Origin: UBA6183 sp964545895
GTDB lineage: Bacteria > Bacteroidota > Bacteroidia > UKL13-3
DNA: 64,000 bases
Reading direction: 5' to 3'
NCBI GenBank assembly: GCA_964545895.1
Contig: CAZJHS010000005.1
Location: forward strand, 1 to 64,000
The position numbers and the translations under genes were made by a program. This document shows, piece by piece, positions 24,975 to 33,653 of this stretch. The notes beneath the pieces are model-generated. The model was given only the letters and a program-made list of their open reading frames with translations, was not told the DNA's origin and did no database searches. How positions within the stretch are numbered: position 1 is the first letter of the stretch; each line of letters starts with the position of its first letter.

Positions 24975-27604
24975 ATGCTAACACGTGTAATTGTACTTAA
25001 CAGTAAGGTATATGGTAAGGCCGAAGTAAGGCTTGATGATTGCGATAGTTTGCAATTAGTAGGACCAAACAACATTGGTAAAAGTACCCTTATTTATGCC
25101 CTTAACTTTTTGTTTATTATTGATGGACAAAAAATGAGCTTTAGTGGTAACCGCAAAGGCGATAAAGAAACTATACATCACTATTTTCCTAACCACAACC
25201 AAAGCTTTATTGTATTTGAGGTGTTTAAAAAATCGTATTACAGCATTATTGTAAAACGCGATGCCGAAAGTAACCTAGAGTACTACCGTTTTGAAAGCGA
25301 ATACAAAGAAGAATATTTTGTAGGCGAGGATAAACGTTTACTAAAGTTTGAAGAGGTAAAAGAACAACTTTCGGCTGCTGGCCATACCTTGGAACAGTTT
25401 AAAGATAAACGCGAAGTTTTTCAGTTTGTATACCAACGTGGCAAACGCAACAATGGTGTAGTTTGGCTTGATGATAGCGTGCGCAGCGAAGGTATTAGCA
25501 ATAACTTTTCGCGCATTTACCGCTACTTAATTAACACCAAGTTAATTACCAATAAAAACCTAAAAGAGGCGCTTATTGTAGCCGATAATCGCGAAAATGA
25601 AACGTTAAACTTTTCGCAAAAAAACAAAAAGGATATTAACGACTTAAAGCGTGTAAACAACGAAATTCGTAACCTTAAATCGGTTAAAAACGAGTTTGAC
25701 GAGTTTCGCGAGTTGGTTAGTCAGTACAACGCCAAAGCACGTATTATAAGCGAGTTGTATTATGGTTTTGATAAAAACTATAAACACACCATGCCTGAGT
25801 TGCAAGTACAATTGCACGAAAAAGATAAAGCTATTGGTAGGTTAAATACCGAAATGAACGAAGAGCTTATTCCGCTTAAAGCCGATTTAGATCGTAAAAT
25901 TGGTGGTAAAGAAGCCGAAATAAACTCGCGTACACAATTGCTTCACGAAAAAGAAAGTGAAATAAAAGAAATTGACTCGTACGAGCCGCTTAATATTTTA
26001 AACGAGCAATTGGCCAACCAAGACCAACAGCGTAAAAATATTGAAAGCCGCATTACCATGGCCGAGTTGCAGCGCTTAAGCAGCCAGCAAATAGAAAATA
26101 AAATTGTACGTATTGTTGATAGCATTGCCCGTATTGAAATGCAGGTAAAAAACTACAGCAATTTGTTAATCAATAAAATCTCGGGGTCGGTAGAAAACCG
26201 TAAACTATTAAACTCTATTTTAAGCGAGCAAGTAAGCAGTTTACCAGGCGATCAAGTAATGAAACAAATACATAAAATAAGCCAAACACTTAGTGTATTT
26301 GATGGTCAAATTGATATTTCGAAAAACATTGTAATTAAAGATTTTAAAAACGTTGACGAACTAAAAGAAGAGTTAGCGAGTTTAAAAGAAGAAAAAATAC
26401 AACAAGAAAGCCTACTAAAAGTAGTGCAAGATATGGAAGCCTCTAATGCGGAATTGCAACGCATATCGGGTGCTATCGAAACCATTAAAGCCAAAATTGT
26501 ACGCATAAAAGCTAAACCAAGTTTAGTGAAAGCCTTAGATAGATTAAAAGGCGATGTAAACGATTTAATGGTAGAGAAAGAAAAATACGAGGCCGAACAA
26601 AAACAAATTGCTAAAACCATTGCGCGTAAAAGTAATGAGTTGCGCGATTTATTGGATGAAAAACAAAAACGCCAAGAACGTATTAATAGGTTAATTGAAC
26701 TTAAACACGAGATTGATGAATTAGGCTTAGTGGGCGATGAGTTTGAAACCAACGAAAGCTTAGACCAACTGTACAATAAAATTAAATTAAACTGGCAAGA
26801 CCGCATCACCATCAANNNNNNNNNNTACAAAGCACTTTTGCCGATGAAAACGATTTTATTAAATACGTAGAAGAAGAGGTTGCTTTAATTGAAGATAAAG
26901 AACGCAGTGTGCAATCATTGTTAGAGAGTATATCAACCCAATTTGCAAACCCGGCTTATACCCTACTAAAACGCTACGAAGAGTTTAAGGAGTTTTTGTA
27001 CAACAAGTTCAACACCAAACTTTCGCAAACCCGCATTTCAGATATCGAGTCGTTAACCATTGAGTTAATTGATAACAAACGCTTGGTTGATGAAGTACGT
27101 AAGATTAGCCAAATTCAGCAAATTAGCGGACAACTTATGTTTGAGTTTGATAACAGTGAAAACTTAAAAGTACTTGATCATTATTTAGAGAGTGGGCAAA
27201 AAATTGAGTTTGATGATTTGTTTGATATTACCTTACACTTAAGCCGCAAAGGCAGCACCAAACAAGTAGATTTAAGCCAACAAATTGAGAGTGATGGTAC
27301 CGATAAAATGATTCGTTTGGTAATTGTAATGAACATTATTAATAGGTTAGCCGTTGCCGATCACGAAAATCGTATTGCACTATTTATTGATGAGGTAGCT
27401 ACTATTGATAAACAAAACCGACCTGAGTTGGTGCGTTTTTGTAAAGAGCATTTCTTTATTCCAATTTTTGCCGCACCCGATGCGGTTCCTGGATTTGGTA
27501 AATACTACTTTATTTTCCGTAGCTCGGGTAAAATTAACATCAACGAAAAAACCAATGCCGCTTATGGCGAAGTATTAGATAAAAATTTGAAGTTAGAGAT
27601 TTAA
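24975..27604 (+). CDS. SMC/MukB-like ATPase, interrupted by a sequence gap
   Basis: Roughly 876 residues. The N-terminal head opens MLTRVIVLNSKVYGKAEVRL and has Walker A LVGPNNIGKSTLIYALNF (about 35-52). A coiled-coil rich, charged region runs from about 210 to 690. The C-terminal head has a signature-like IESDGTDKMIRLVIVMNI and Walker B ALFIDEVATIDKQ. This is the architecture of MukB/MksB/JetC-type condensin ATPases, at the short end of their length. Ten N at 26816-26825 break the frame; reading resumes at 26826 (QSTFADENDFIKYVEEE) two frames over, so the gap size is not really 10. It is the first gene of an operon with kleisin-like and KITE-like genes. RecF/Rad50-like proteins are the main alternative. 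Confidence 0.8.
26816..26825. other. Assembly gap (10 N)
   Basis: Ten undetermined bases inside the SMC-like gene. Flanking frames differ by two, so the true number of missing bases is not 10 modulo 3. Confidence 0.99.
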
Positions 27605-27740
27605 CAACTCCATACATCAACCCAAACTAATACCAGCAATTAATTAAGTTTAACACAAACGTTCAATTGGTTTAATTATGAGAACAGAACCACGGACCAT
27701 TTGAAATTTCCTTTCCAACTACTTTGATATTATCAAGGAG

Positions 27741-28874
27741 TTGTTTGATGTGCAGTTGAAAGACGGCCTTGTAAGAAAGGAAACTTTAAACCAAATTTTG
27801 GCCGAACACGACAGCGATATTTTAAACAAGCTGATAGAATATAAATTCTTTAAAAAGATTGCAGACGACTATGAAATACGTCCGATGTACTTTAAATTTT
27901 TAGAGTTTATTTTAAGCGAGTTTAAACCGTTATTGCCCGAAACAATTGAGAAGTACGAACACTCTATTACTTCGCTTTTCAAAAAAATAAAAGAAGGCAT
28001 AAACAAAGACCGCAACATTTTATTGCAACGCATTAGCGATTTAAATAACGAGGTGCGCGATTTTACCGAAGCAGTAGAAAAAAACACGCTTCGTTTAATT
28101 GCCGAAACCAAAGAATTAAAAGCTAACGTAGATAAAATTGATTACCGCGAAAAAGTACGCAAAGCCAGCTTTTGGATTGACTATTACATTACACCTTTAA
28201 ATACCATTTTAGATGTAAGTCATGCCAACTCCATAACCAATAGGTTGCTTGATATTTCGCAGTACATAAACATACGTAGGCTAAATTTCGATGATGAAAT
28301 GGCGCGTCAGCAGTTTGAAAAACTGTATACGTTTTTGGTGCAAACCAATGATGATTTACTGCGTCAATCAAAAATATTAACCAACGAGTTATTGCCTTTA
28401 ATTGAGCGTATTCGAAGCGAATCGATGATACTTACCGGATGGATTGAGTTTTTGAAAAATCCGAGTAAATCAGAAACACCATTTGTACCAAAATCGGTGC
28501 GTGCTTATGCGTACAACAATGCCATGTATTTTAATGCGTTAGAGTACGTGCAAGAGTACATGCAAAACAACGATATCTATTTAGAAGATACCGCACTAGG
28601 TGCAGGCGATAAATGGATTTTTAACAAAGAACTATACCGCGAACAATTGATGAAAGAATTGCCAATGCCTAATTTCTTTGATTGGGCTGGCCGTACGTTG
28701 CGTGGCGAATACCAGGATATTGAAACCGAAAAATTCTTCTCTTTATCAACCGTTTTTTTGGAAGATGATATTGAATTAGAGTTTGATCCCACAGCCGACA
28801 GACAGGTGATTAGAACCACCGAGATGAATTTACGCGTACCTAAAATTAAAATTAAACGAAATGGAATTTCCTAG
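27741..28874 (+). CDS. Kleisin-like (MukF/MksF/JetA type) subunit, start uncertain
   Basis: 377 residues from TTG at 27741. The N-terminus looks like a winged helix (LKDGLVRKETLNQILAEHDSDILNKLIEYKFFKKI), the middle is long helices (about 70-260) and the C-terminus is a small mixed domain. Position and layout fit the kleisin of a Muk/Mks/Wadjet-like complex. The start is doubtful: the frame continues upstream through NYFDIIKEL to a TGA at 27702, and before it an in-frame ATG at 27678 begins MRTEPRTI. Removing that stop would restore a natural N-terminus, so a sequence error or a mutation is likely. It overlaps the next gene by 14 bases. Confidence 0.7.
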   Translation: MFDVQLKDGLVRKETLNQILAEHDSDILNKLIEYKFFKKIADDYEIRPMYFKFLEFILSEFKPLLPETIEKYEHSITSLFKKIKEGINKDRNILLQRISDLNNEVRDFTEAVEKNTLRLIAETKELKANVDKIDYREKVRKASFWIDYYITPLNTILDVSHANSITNRLLDISQYINIRRLNFDDEMARQQFEKLYTFLVQTNDDLLRQSKILTNELLPLIERIRSESMILTGWIEFLKNPSKSETPFVPKSVRAYAYNNAMYFNALEYVQEYMQNNDIYLEDTALGAGDKWIFNKELYREQLMKELPMPNFFDWAGRTLRGEYQDIETEKFFSLSTVFLEDDIELEFDPTADRQVIRTTEMNLRVPKIKIKRNGIS

Positions 28875-29397
28875 ATATCACAAAGCCATTGTAGGCGATT
28901 TATTGGATGGTAAGTTTATTTTAGCCACCGATGCTAAGTTTATTGAACTAAAAAACAATGCCGATTTTTATGGCAAGTTTTTTAAAGAAACCTTTGAGTT
29001 TTATCTCGATATTAAATCGGATTATGCCTATTTAATTAGCGAAGAAACCATGGAAATGCTTAGCCGCGATATTTGTATTTTTATTGGTTTGCTTTGCTAC
29101 GAGTTAGATAAAGAAGGTAAAAACTTTTTAGATGAAATACAGTATGCCGAGTTTGATTTAGAGATGATTGATAATTTGTTAGACAACTCATCGTATACAG
29201 ATTTGATTCAAAACAACAACCAACTTAAGAATAGCGAAGCACGCAAACAGTTTTTAGGAACGCTAAACCGCAGAAATATTATTGACCGCAACAGCGATAA
29301 AAAGTTTACGTTTACACCTGCTTACAAAGTGTTTATGGACTTTGCTAAAAACTTTGCCAAAGGCAAGTTAGCTGCTACTGGCACCGAAGAGGAATAG
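28861..29397 (+). CDS. KITE-like (MukE/MksE/JetB type) subunit
   Basis: 178 residues, acidic, with no membrane segment. Two helical or winged-helix-like modules: EFPRYHKAIVGDLLDGKFILATDAKFIEL at the start and ARKQFLGTLNRRNIIDRNSDKKFTFTPAYKVFMDFAKNF near the end, the latter like a wing. Size, position after the kleisin-like gene and the 14-base overlap with it argue for the KITE partner of the complex. The sequence alone would not prove it. No JetD-like TOPRIM nuclease follows; the next gene is trxB. Confidence 0.65.
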   Translation: MEFPRYHKAIVGDLLDGKFILATDAKFIELKNNADFYGKFFKETFEFYLDIKSDYAYLISEETMEMLSRDICIFIGLLCYELDKEGKNFLDEIQYAEFDLEMIDNLLDNSSYTDLIQNNNQLKNSEARKQFLGTLNRRNIIDRNSDKKFTFTPAYKVFMDFAKNFAKGKLAATGTEEE

Positions 29398-29493
29398 CTA
29401 ATTAAAAAACAAACATCATAACAAATAATTATTACCAAGTAATAATAAAGGTTATGTGTGCTAAAAGTTACATTTAGATTGTGCGCAATACAT

Positions 29494-29501
29494 TAGTTTT
29501 G
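29494..29501 (+). promoter_or_regulatory. -7 box of trxB
   Basis: TAGTTTTG, 38 bases before the trxB ATG. Confidence 0.4.
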
Positions 29502-29539
29502 TGCCACTTTTTATCAGTTAAAAACAGAATACAATTATT

Positions 29540-30496
29540 ATGAGTACAAATACAGAACACATAGAATGTTTAATTATTGGTAGCGGCCCTGCTGGGTACA
29601 CAGCAGCTATTTATGCAGCACGTGCCGATATGAAACCAGTTGTATACGCAGGTATGCAACCAGGCGGACAATTAACAATTACTACCGAAGTTGAAAATTA
29701 CCCAGGTTACCCAGATGGAATTATGGGCCCTGAAATGATGGAAAACTTCCGCAAACAAGCCGAGCGCTTGGGCGCTGATGTACGTTATGGTATGATTACT
29801 AAAGTTGATTTTAGTGGCAAACCTCCGTACAAAGTTGTGGTTGATGAAAACAAAGAAATTACTGCTGATACAGTAATTATTTCTACAGGTGCATCGGCTA
29901 AATGGTTAGGCATACCAAGCGAAGAAAAATTAAACGGTTACGGAGTTTCGGCTTGTGCCGTATGCGATGGTTTCTTTTTTAGAGGTAAAGATGTAGCCAT
30001 TGTTGGCGCGGGCGATACTGCTTGCGAAGAAGCAAGTTACCTTGCCAAAATATGTAACAAAGTTTACATGATTGTGCGCAAAGGCGAGTTTCGTGCATCA
30101 AAAGCTATGCAACACCGCGTTATGACCACGCCAAACATTGAAGTATTGTTTAACAGCGAAACTGATGAAATTTTAGGCGATAAAAAAGTAGAAGGTGTAC
30201 GCGTTAAAAACAACGTAACAGGTGCAACTTCTGAGCATGTTATTCAAGGTTTCTTTGTGGCCATTGGCCATAAACCAAATACAGATGTGTTTAAACCATT
30301 TATTGATATGGACGAAACAGGTTATATTAAAACTATTCCGGGTAGCAGTAAAACAAACATTGAAGGTGTATTTGCTTGTGGTGATGCGCAAGATAAAATT
30401 TACCGCCAAGCTGTTACTGCAGCAGGTAGTGGATGTATGGCCGCGTTAGATGCAGAACGCTATTTAGCTGCTAAACACACGCCAGCACAAGCCTAA
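29540..30496 (+). CDS. trxB: Thioredoxin-disulfide reductase
   Basis: 318 residues. FAD-binding GSGPAGYTAAIYAARA at the N-terminus, redox pair CAVC in VSACAVCDGFFF, NADPH-binding VAIVGAGDTACEEASYL, and the C-terminal FAD motif GVFACGDAQDKIYRQAVTAAGSGCMAA. It reduces thioredoxin with NADPH; bacillithiol disulfide reductases are related but normally lack the CxxC. ytxJ begins three bases after its stop, giving a small thiol-redox operon. Confidence 0.95.
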   Translation: MSTNTEHIECLIIGSGPAGYTAAIYAARADMKPVVYAGMQPGGQLTITTEVENYPGYPDGIMGPEMMENFRKQAERLGADVRYGMITKVDFSGKPPYKVVVDENKEITADTVIISTGASAKWLGIPSEEKLNGYGVSACAVCDGFFFRGKDVAIVGAGDTACEEASYLAKICNKVYMIVRKGEFRASKAMQHRVMTTPNIEVLFNSETDEILGDKKVEGVRVKNNVTGATSEHVIQGFFVAIGHKPNTDVFKPFIDMDETGYIKTIPGSSKTNIEGVFACGDAQDKIYRQAVTAAGSGCMAALDAERYLAAKHTPAQA

Positions 30497-30499
30497 ATC

Positions 30500-30859
30500 A
30501 TGAACTGGAAAAAACTAGAAAAAATAGAGCAATTGATAGATATTGATGTGGCCTCGCACGAAGCGCCAGTATTAATATTTAAGCACAGTACTCGTTGCAG
30601 CATTAGCTCGGCCGCATTAGCGCGTTTAGAGCGCAGTTGGGAAGAAGAAGCCATGCAAGAAATACAAGTGTATTTTTTAGATTTATTGGCCAATCGTACC
30701 ACTTCAAATGCCATTGCCGATCATTATGAAGTAGAACATCAATCGCCACAAGCATTGCTTATACGCAAAGGCGATTGCGCTTACCACGAATCGCACATGG
30801 GTATTGATTACGAAGAAATAAAACGAATTGCACTAAAGAAAAGTTTAACCGAATACTAA
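30500..30859 (+). CDS. ytxJ: Bacillithiol-system redox protein YtxJ
   Basis: 119 residues with a thioredoxin-like fold and one Cys in VLIFKHSTRCSISSAALARLERSWEE, the YtxJ family signature (monothiol bacilliredoxin-like). C-terminal half: HQSPQALLIRKGDCAYHESH, with the cis-Pro position in SPQA. It probably removes bacillithiol from mixed disulfides in the cytoplasm. Three bases after trxB, so the two are cotranscribed. Ends in a bidirectional terminator. Confidence 0.88.
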   Translation: MNWKKLEKIEQLIDIDVASHEAPVLIFKHSTRCSISSAALARLERSWEEEAMQEIQVYFLDLLANRTTSNAIADHYEVEHQSPQALLIRKGDCAYHESHMGIDYEEIKRIALKKSLTEY

Positions 30860-30893
30860 AAAACGCCCAGACTAAAACGTCTGGGCTTTTTTG
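30860..30893. terminator. Bidirectional terminator after ytxJ
   Basis: GCCCAGAC (30865-30872) pairs with GTCTGGGC (30879-30886), with A and T runs outside. Confidence 0.88.
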
Positions 30894-30910
30894 TTATGTT
30901 TACTTCTGGC

Positions 30911-31801
30911 TCAATAATTATTCGTTTTGAATGATTTCAAATACTCTTCAATAGGCTCCAAACCTATACTCTTTCTTCGCTTATTTAAATTCTCTGGTTC
31001 AATTACAGGGTATGGTTTAGGCTCGTTATTACTAACATCTATTTGAGTTCCATAAATCTGAGGTTTGTTTTCAAGTTGTAGTATTCTATCCTCTAAATAG
31101 GCAAGATGGATAGGCGAAGCCTTATTCGCTTCTACAGCTTTCCTTAATAAACTAATGTACTTCTTTTGAAAGTCAATGTTTGAATGTTGCAGAATAATAA
31201 AGGCATTGTATGCGCCCTTACTTCCTACCTTTGAGACATCAGGCCAACCTATCCTATCTATAATATTCACCAGCTTCAATGTATTTATACTATCTATAAA
31301 TCTCCATTGCTCAATGATGGAATCTTGATGCTTAAAGGAACTTGATTTTCGATTCGCTAATCTTCGTATTGATTGCCCCTCTTCTTTCATCAGAGAGAGT
31401 TCATATGCAATATCAAAATTGGGTAATAGCCTATTTTCAAATATGAAATTTTGTTCATACATGTCAATCAACGTTCGCCAACTTCTATGTGAATGTAAAT
31501 TAGACAAATCTGAATCAAAAATAAACTCAGCATTTTGAGTTAATTCAGGAATACGCATTAAAATTTCAACTGAAGAATCTAACTGATTTATTAATGAATA
31601 GGCACAAGCTAAATTATAATAATACACGTGTTTAAATCCTTGATTGTTATCCTTCAAGATAATTTTGTATTCAGCAATTGCAGCATCATACTGCTTTAAT
31701 GCTAATAGGCTATCTCCCTTTGAATAGGATGAGAATATTTGTGCATGGGTGCTTGACATCTTACAACACAACAACATTAAAATTATTATTACTTGTTTCA
31801 T
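30911..31801 (-). CDS. Secreted TPR protein with DUF6624-like C-terminus
   Basis: 296 residues with signal peptide MKQVIIILMLLCCKMSSTHAQ. Residues 25-110 form TPR-like helices (YSKGDSLLALKQYDAAIAEYKIILKDN). The C-terminal half matches the DUF6624 pattern: IGWPDVSKVGSKGAYNAFIILQHSNIDFQKKYISLLRKAV, HLAYLEDRILQLENKPQIYGTQ, and KRRKSIGLEPIEEYLKS. The function of that domain is unknown; the protein is probably periplasmic. Convergent with ytxJ at a shared terminator. Confidence 0.7.
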   Translation of the reverse strand: MKQVIIILMLLCCKMSSTHAQIFSSYSKGDSLLALKQYDAAIAEYKIILKDNNQGFKHVYYYNLACAYSLINQLDSSVEILMRIPELTQNAEFIFDSDLSNLHSHRSWRTLIDMYEQNFIFENRLLPNFDIAYELSLMKEEGQSIRRLANRKSSSFKHQDSIIEQWRFIDSINTLKLVNIIDRIGWPDVSKVGSKGAYNAFIILQHSNIDFQKKYISLLRKAVEANKASPIHLAYLEDRILQLENKPQIYGTQIDVSNNEPKPYPVIEPENLNKRRKSIGLEPIEEYLKSFKTNNY

Positions 31802-31872
31802 GGAATTATATCAATTAATTCAGTACCAAAATACACTATCAAATTTATACATTTTCACTTTTATTAAATACT

Positions 31873-32038
31873 CCCCCCTCCCGATGGGCGCCCATCCTAA
31901 AAGGAGAAAACATGTGATGACGATATTTTACATATATGAAATTATATTTTATAGAGTAAGTTTACGTCTTGTAGTGTTGCCCCCCCCCGCTGGGGGAGCT
32001 GTCATGATAGGCCTTGTGTGCAGCCATGACTGAGGGGG
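31873..32038. repeat. Direct repeat unit A flanking the DUF559 gene
   Basis: About 165 bases sharing with 32587-32748 a left block (CCC..TGGGC..CCC.TCCTAAAAGGAG), an AT-rich middle with CGATATTTTAC and a 45-base identical right block (31993-32037 with 32704-32748). GC hairpins sit at both ends. Same orientation, 714 bases apart, one copy on each side of the DUF559 gene. Confidence 0.8.
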
Positions 32039-32052
32039 AGAAAAACAACTTT

Positions 32053-32406
32053 TCAGCTTTTAAAACATGTCCTAATTTCATCCAATACTTGATCTAAGTG
32101 TTCAAACACAAACCTATTTTCAAAACGAATTATTCGAATGCCTTGATTGTTGAGATTTTGGTCTCTTTCTTCATCTTCTTTAATTTGAGTATTGTGTACT
32201 TCTCCATCTAATTCAATTGCCAACATTTCTTCATAACAAAAAAAATCGACAATATAATTTCCAATGCTGTGTTGTCTTCTAAACTTTCGTCCATCAAGTT
32301 GTGCTTGTTTCAGAAACCTCCATAAATATGCTTCAGCTGGTGTTGCATGATTTCTTAAGTATTTCCTGTATGAGGTTAAGTACGGTTTATTATGTTCAGG
32401 CTTCAA
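32053..32406 (-). CDS. DUF559 (VSR/PD-(D/E)XK-like) protein
   Basis: 117 residues. YLTSYRKYLRNHATPAEAYLWRFLKQAQLDGRKFRRQHSIGNYIVDFFCYEEMLAIELDGEVHNTQIKEDEERDQNL is the DUF559 signature: a very-short-patch-repair-endonuclease-like fold with the nuclease core D (IVDF) and ExDG (IELDGEVH). A nuclease or homing-like role is plausible, not proven. It lies exactly between two long direct repeats with palindromic ends, the layout of a mobile or repeat-associated element. Confidence 0.88.
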   Translation of the reverse strand: MKPEHNKPYLTSYRKYLRNHATPAEAYLWRFLKQAQLDGRKFRRQHSIGNYIVDFFCYEEMLAIELDGEVHNTQIKEDEERDQNLNNQGIRIIRFENRFVFEHLDQVLDEIRTCFKS

Positions 32407-32546
32407 GGGTGTAAAGTTTAATTAATTAAAAGTAAGAAAATCTGTAAACTTATTTTAGGACGATAAATTCCATATACAAGATAATTAAACTTAGTACATG
32501 TTGTACCGAAATTTGCTTCGGCACTGTCATGCTTAGCAATTGCGTG

Positions 32547-32571
32547 GCCATTCCCGAAGCTTCGGGATGAG
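32547..32571. repeat. Hairpin repeat, copy 1
   Basis: GCCATTCCCGAAGCTTCGGG and the following five bases match 32774-32798 at 23 of 25 positions. The core TCCCGAAGCTTCGGGA is a perfect palindrome. These hairpins bracket repeat unit B. Confidence 0.7.
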
Positions 32572-32586
32572 AGGTAGAAACAACCA

Positions 32587-32748
32587 CCCCGCCCGTTGGG
32601 CACCCCTCCTAAAAGGAGGGGAACGTGTACTCACGATATTTTACTAATAACTTAGTATAAAGTTAGTACCTAGTTTTACATATCAAGTGCTGCTCCCCTG
32701 CTAGGGGAGCTGTCATGATAGGCCTTGTGTGCAGCCATGACTGAGGGG
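32587..32748. repeat. Direct repeat unit B beside the DUF559 gene
   Basis: Partner of 31873-32038. Perfect hairpins CCCCTCC/GGAGGGG around TAAAA, and GCTCCCC/GGGGAGC around TGCT near the right block. Confidence 0.8.
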
Positions 32749-32773
32749 TGAACGCAATCTTAAAATTGCGGTT

Positions 32774-32798
32774 GCCATTCCCGAAACCTCGGGATGAG
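32774..32798. repeat. Hairpin repeat, copy 2
   Basis: Second copy of the 25-base hairpin repeat at 32547. The rest of 32799-33001 shows no gene or clear signal. Confidence 0.7.
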
Positions 32799-33001
32799 TG
32801 ATAAACTTGAACATGAAATCTTATTAGGATGTTAAAATGCACTCACTCGTCTTTAATGAAATAAAAATCTTGTTTCTTCGACAAATTTTAATAGATTGTA
32901 CATACGAAAATGTGTGCATTTTTTCATACGAATAACTTATTGGCAAGTATACCTATTCGCAACGGACAATACGAATGACTACAAAACGCTAGCTTAATCT
33001 A

Positions 33002-33577
33002 ATGATAACAAAAAAAGAAACATACATTGGTGATAAGAATACATTCGCAATAAGATATGTTCCGGGTTATACTCATCAAGATAGCGGAAATTGCTTTGCG
33101 TTTTGTAATTTAGTATTGGGCGGACAATTAATTGGTGACCCAGACGAATCTTGCTTTTTGAGTTCGTGGAAACATTCCATGAAGCGCATTCTAGAACGAA
33201 TTAAAAATGATTTTGAATCAATTTTTCATCCAAGTTTTATTAACAAGTATGACAGAGAATTACTTGAACTTATTTTAAAATCAAATCAACTTGATAATGA
33301 GTACAAAGATGAATTTAAATACTTACCTGCATTAAGCAATAATGTTTGGAATAATTGCCACATATCACTCGGGGAAACAACTGATGCCTATTTCATTAAC
33401 ATGATTAATTCGGGCGGACAGATTAAGTTTCTGTGGGAAGGTTATAATTTACCTTGTCCTCTTGATAAAATCGGAAAAGTATTTGCTGTTACTGTTGACC
33501 GATTTTTTGTAATAAATGTAATACAAAATTGCTTAGACACAATTGAAAGTGAGTATCAACTATATCCTATTCATTAA
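33002..33577 (+). CDS. Imm42-like immunity protein (tentative)
   Basis: 191 residues, cytoplasmic. The start YIGDKNTFAIRYVPGY and the following FCNLVLGGQLIGDPDE resemble Imm42-type immunity proteins, small proteins that neutralise polymorphic toxins. The later block GGQIKFLWEGYNLPC, then KVFAVTVDRFFVINVI, also fits. The likeness is read by eye and is not strong. No toxin gene adjoins it; it lies in the repeat-rich accessory stretch before recA and ends at a shared terminator. Confidence 0.5.
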   Translation: MITKKETYIGDKNTFAIRYVPGYTHQDSGNCFAFCNLVLGGQLIGDPDESCFLSSWKHSMKRILERIKNDFESIFHPSFINKYDRELLELILKSNQLDNEYKDEFKYLPALSNNVWNNCHISLGETTDAYFINMINSGGQIKFLWEGYNLPCPLDKIGKVFAVTVDRFFVINVIQNCLDTIESEYQLYPIH

Positions 33578-33598
33578 CTATATTACCAATTCACCCAT

Positions 33599-33640
33599 AA
33601 AAAATCCCGAGACAACATTTTGCCTCGGGATTTTTTGTTT
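33599..33640. terminator. Bidirectional terminator between 33002 gene and recA
   Basis: AAAATCCCGAG pairs with CTCGGGATTTT, A and T runs outside. Confidence 0.85.
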
Positions 33641-33653
33641 ATGGAAGTTAAGC

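Noticed and set aside
26909..27604. Separate 231-residue protein after the N run
   Set aside because: The frame stays open back to 26826 and supplies the C-terminal ATPase head of the SMC-like protein; it is the same gene.
31975..31992. C-run read as a slippage or phase-variable tract
   Set aside because: It is part of a palindromic repeat block shared with 32695-32710 and is not in a gene.
31802..33001. CRISPR array
   Set aside because: Only two repeat units, 714 bases apart, with a gene between; no regular spacing.
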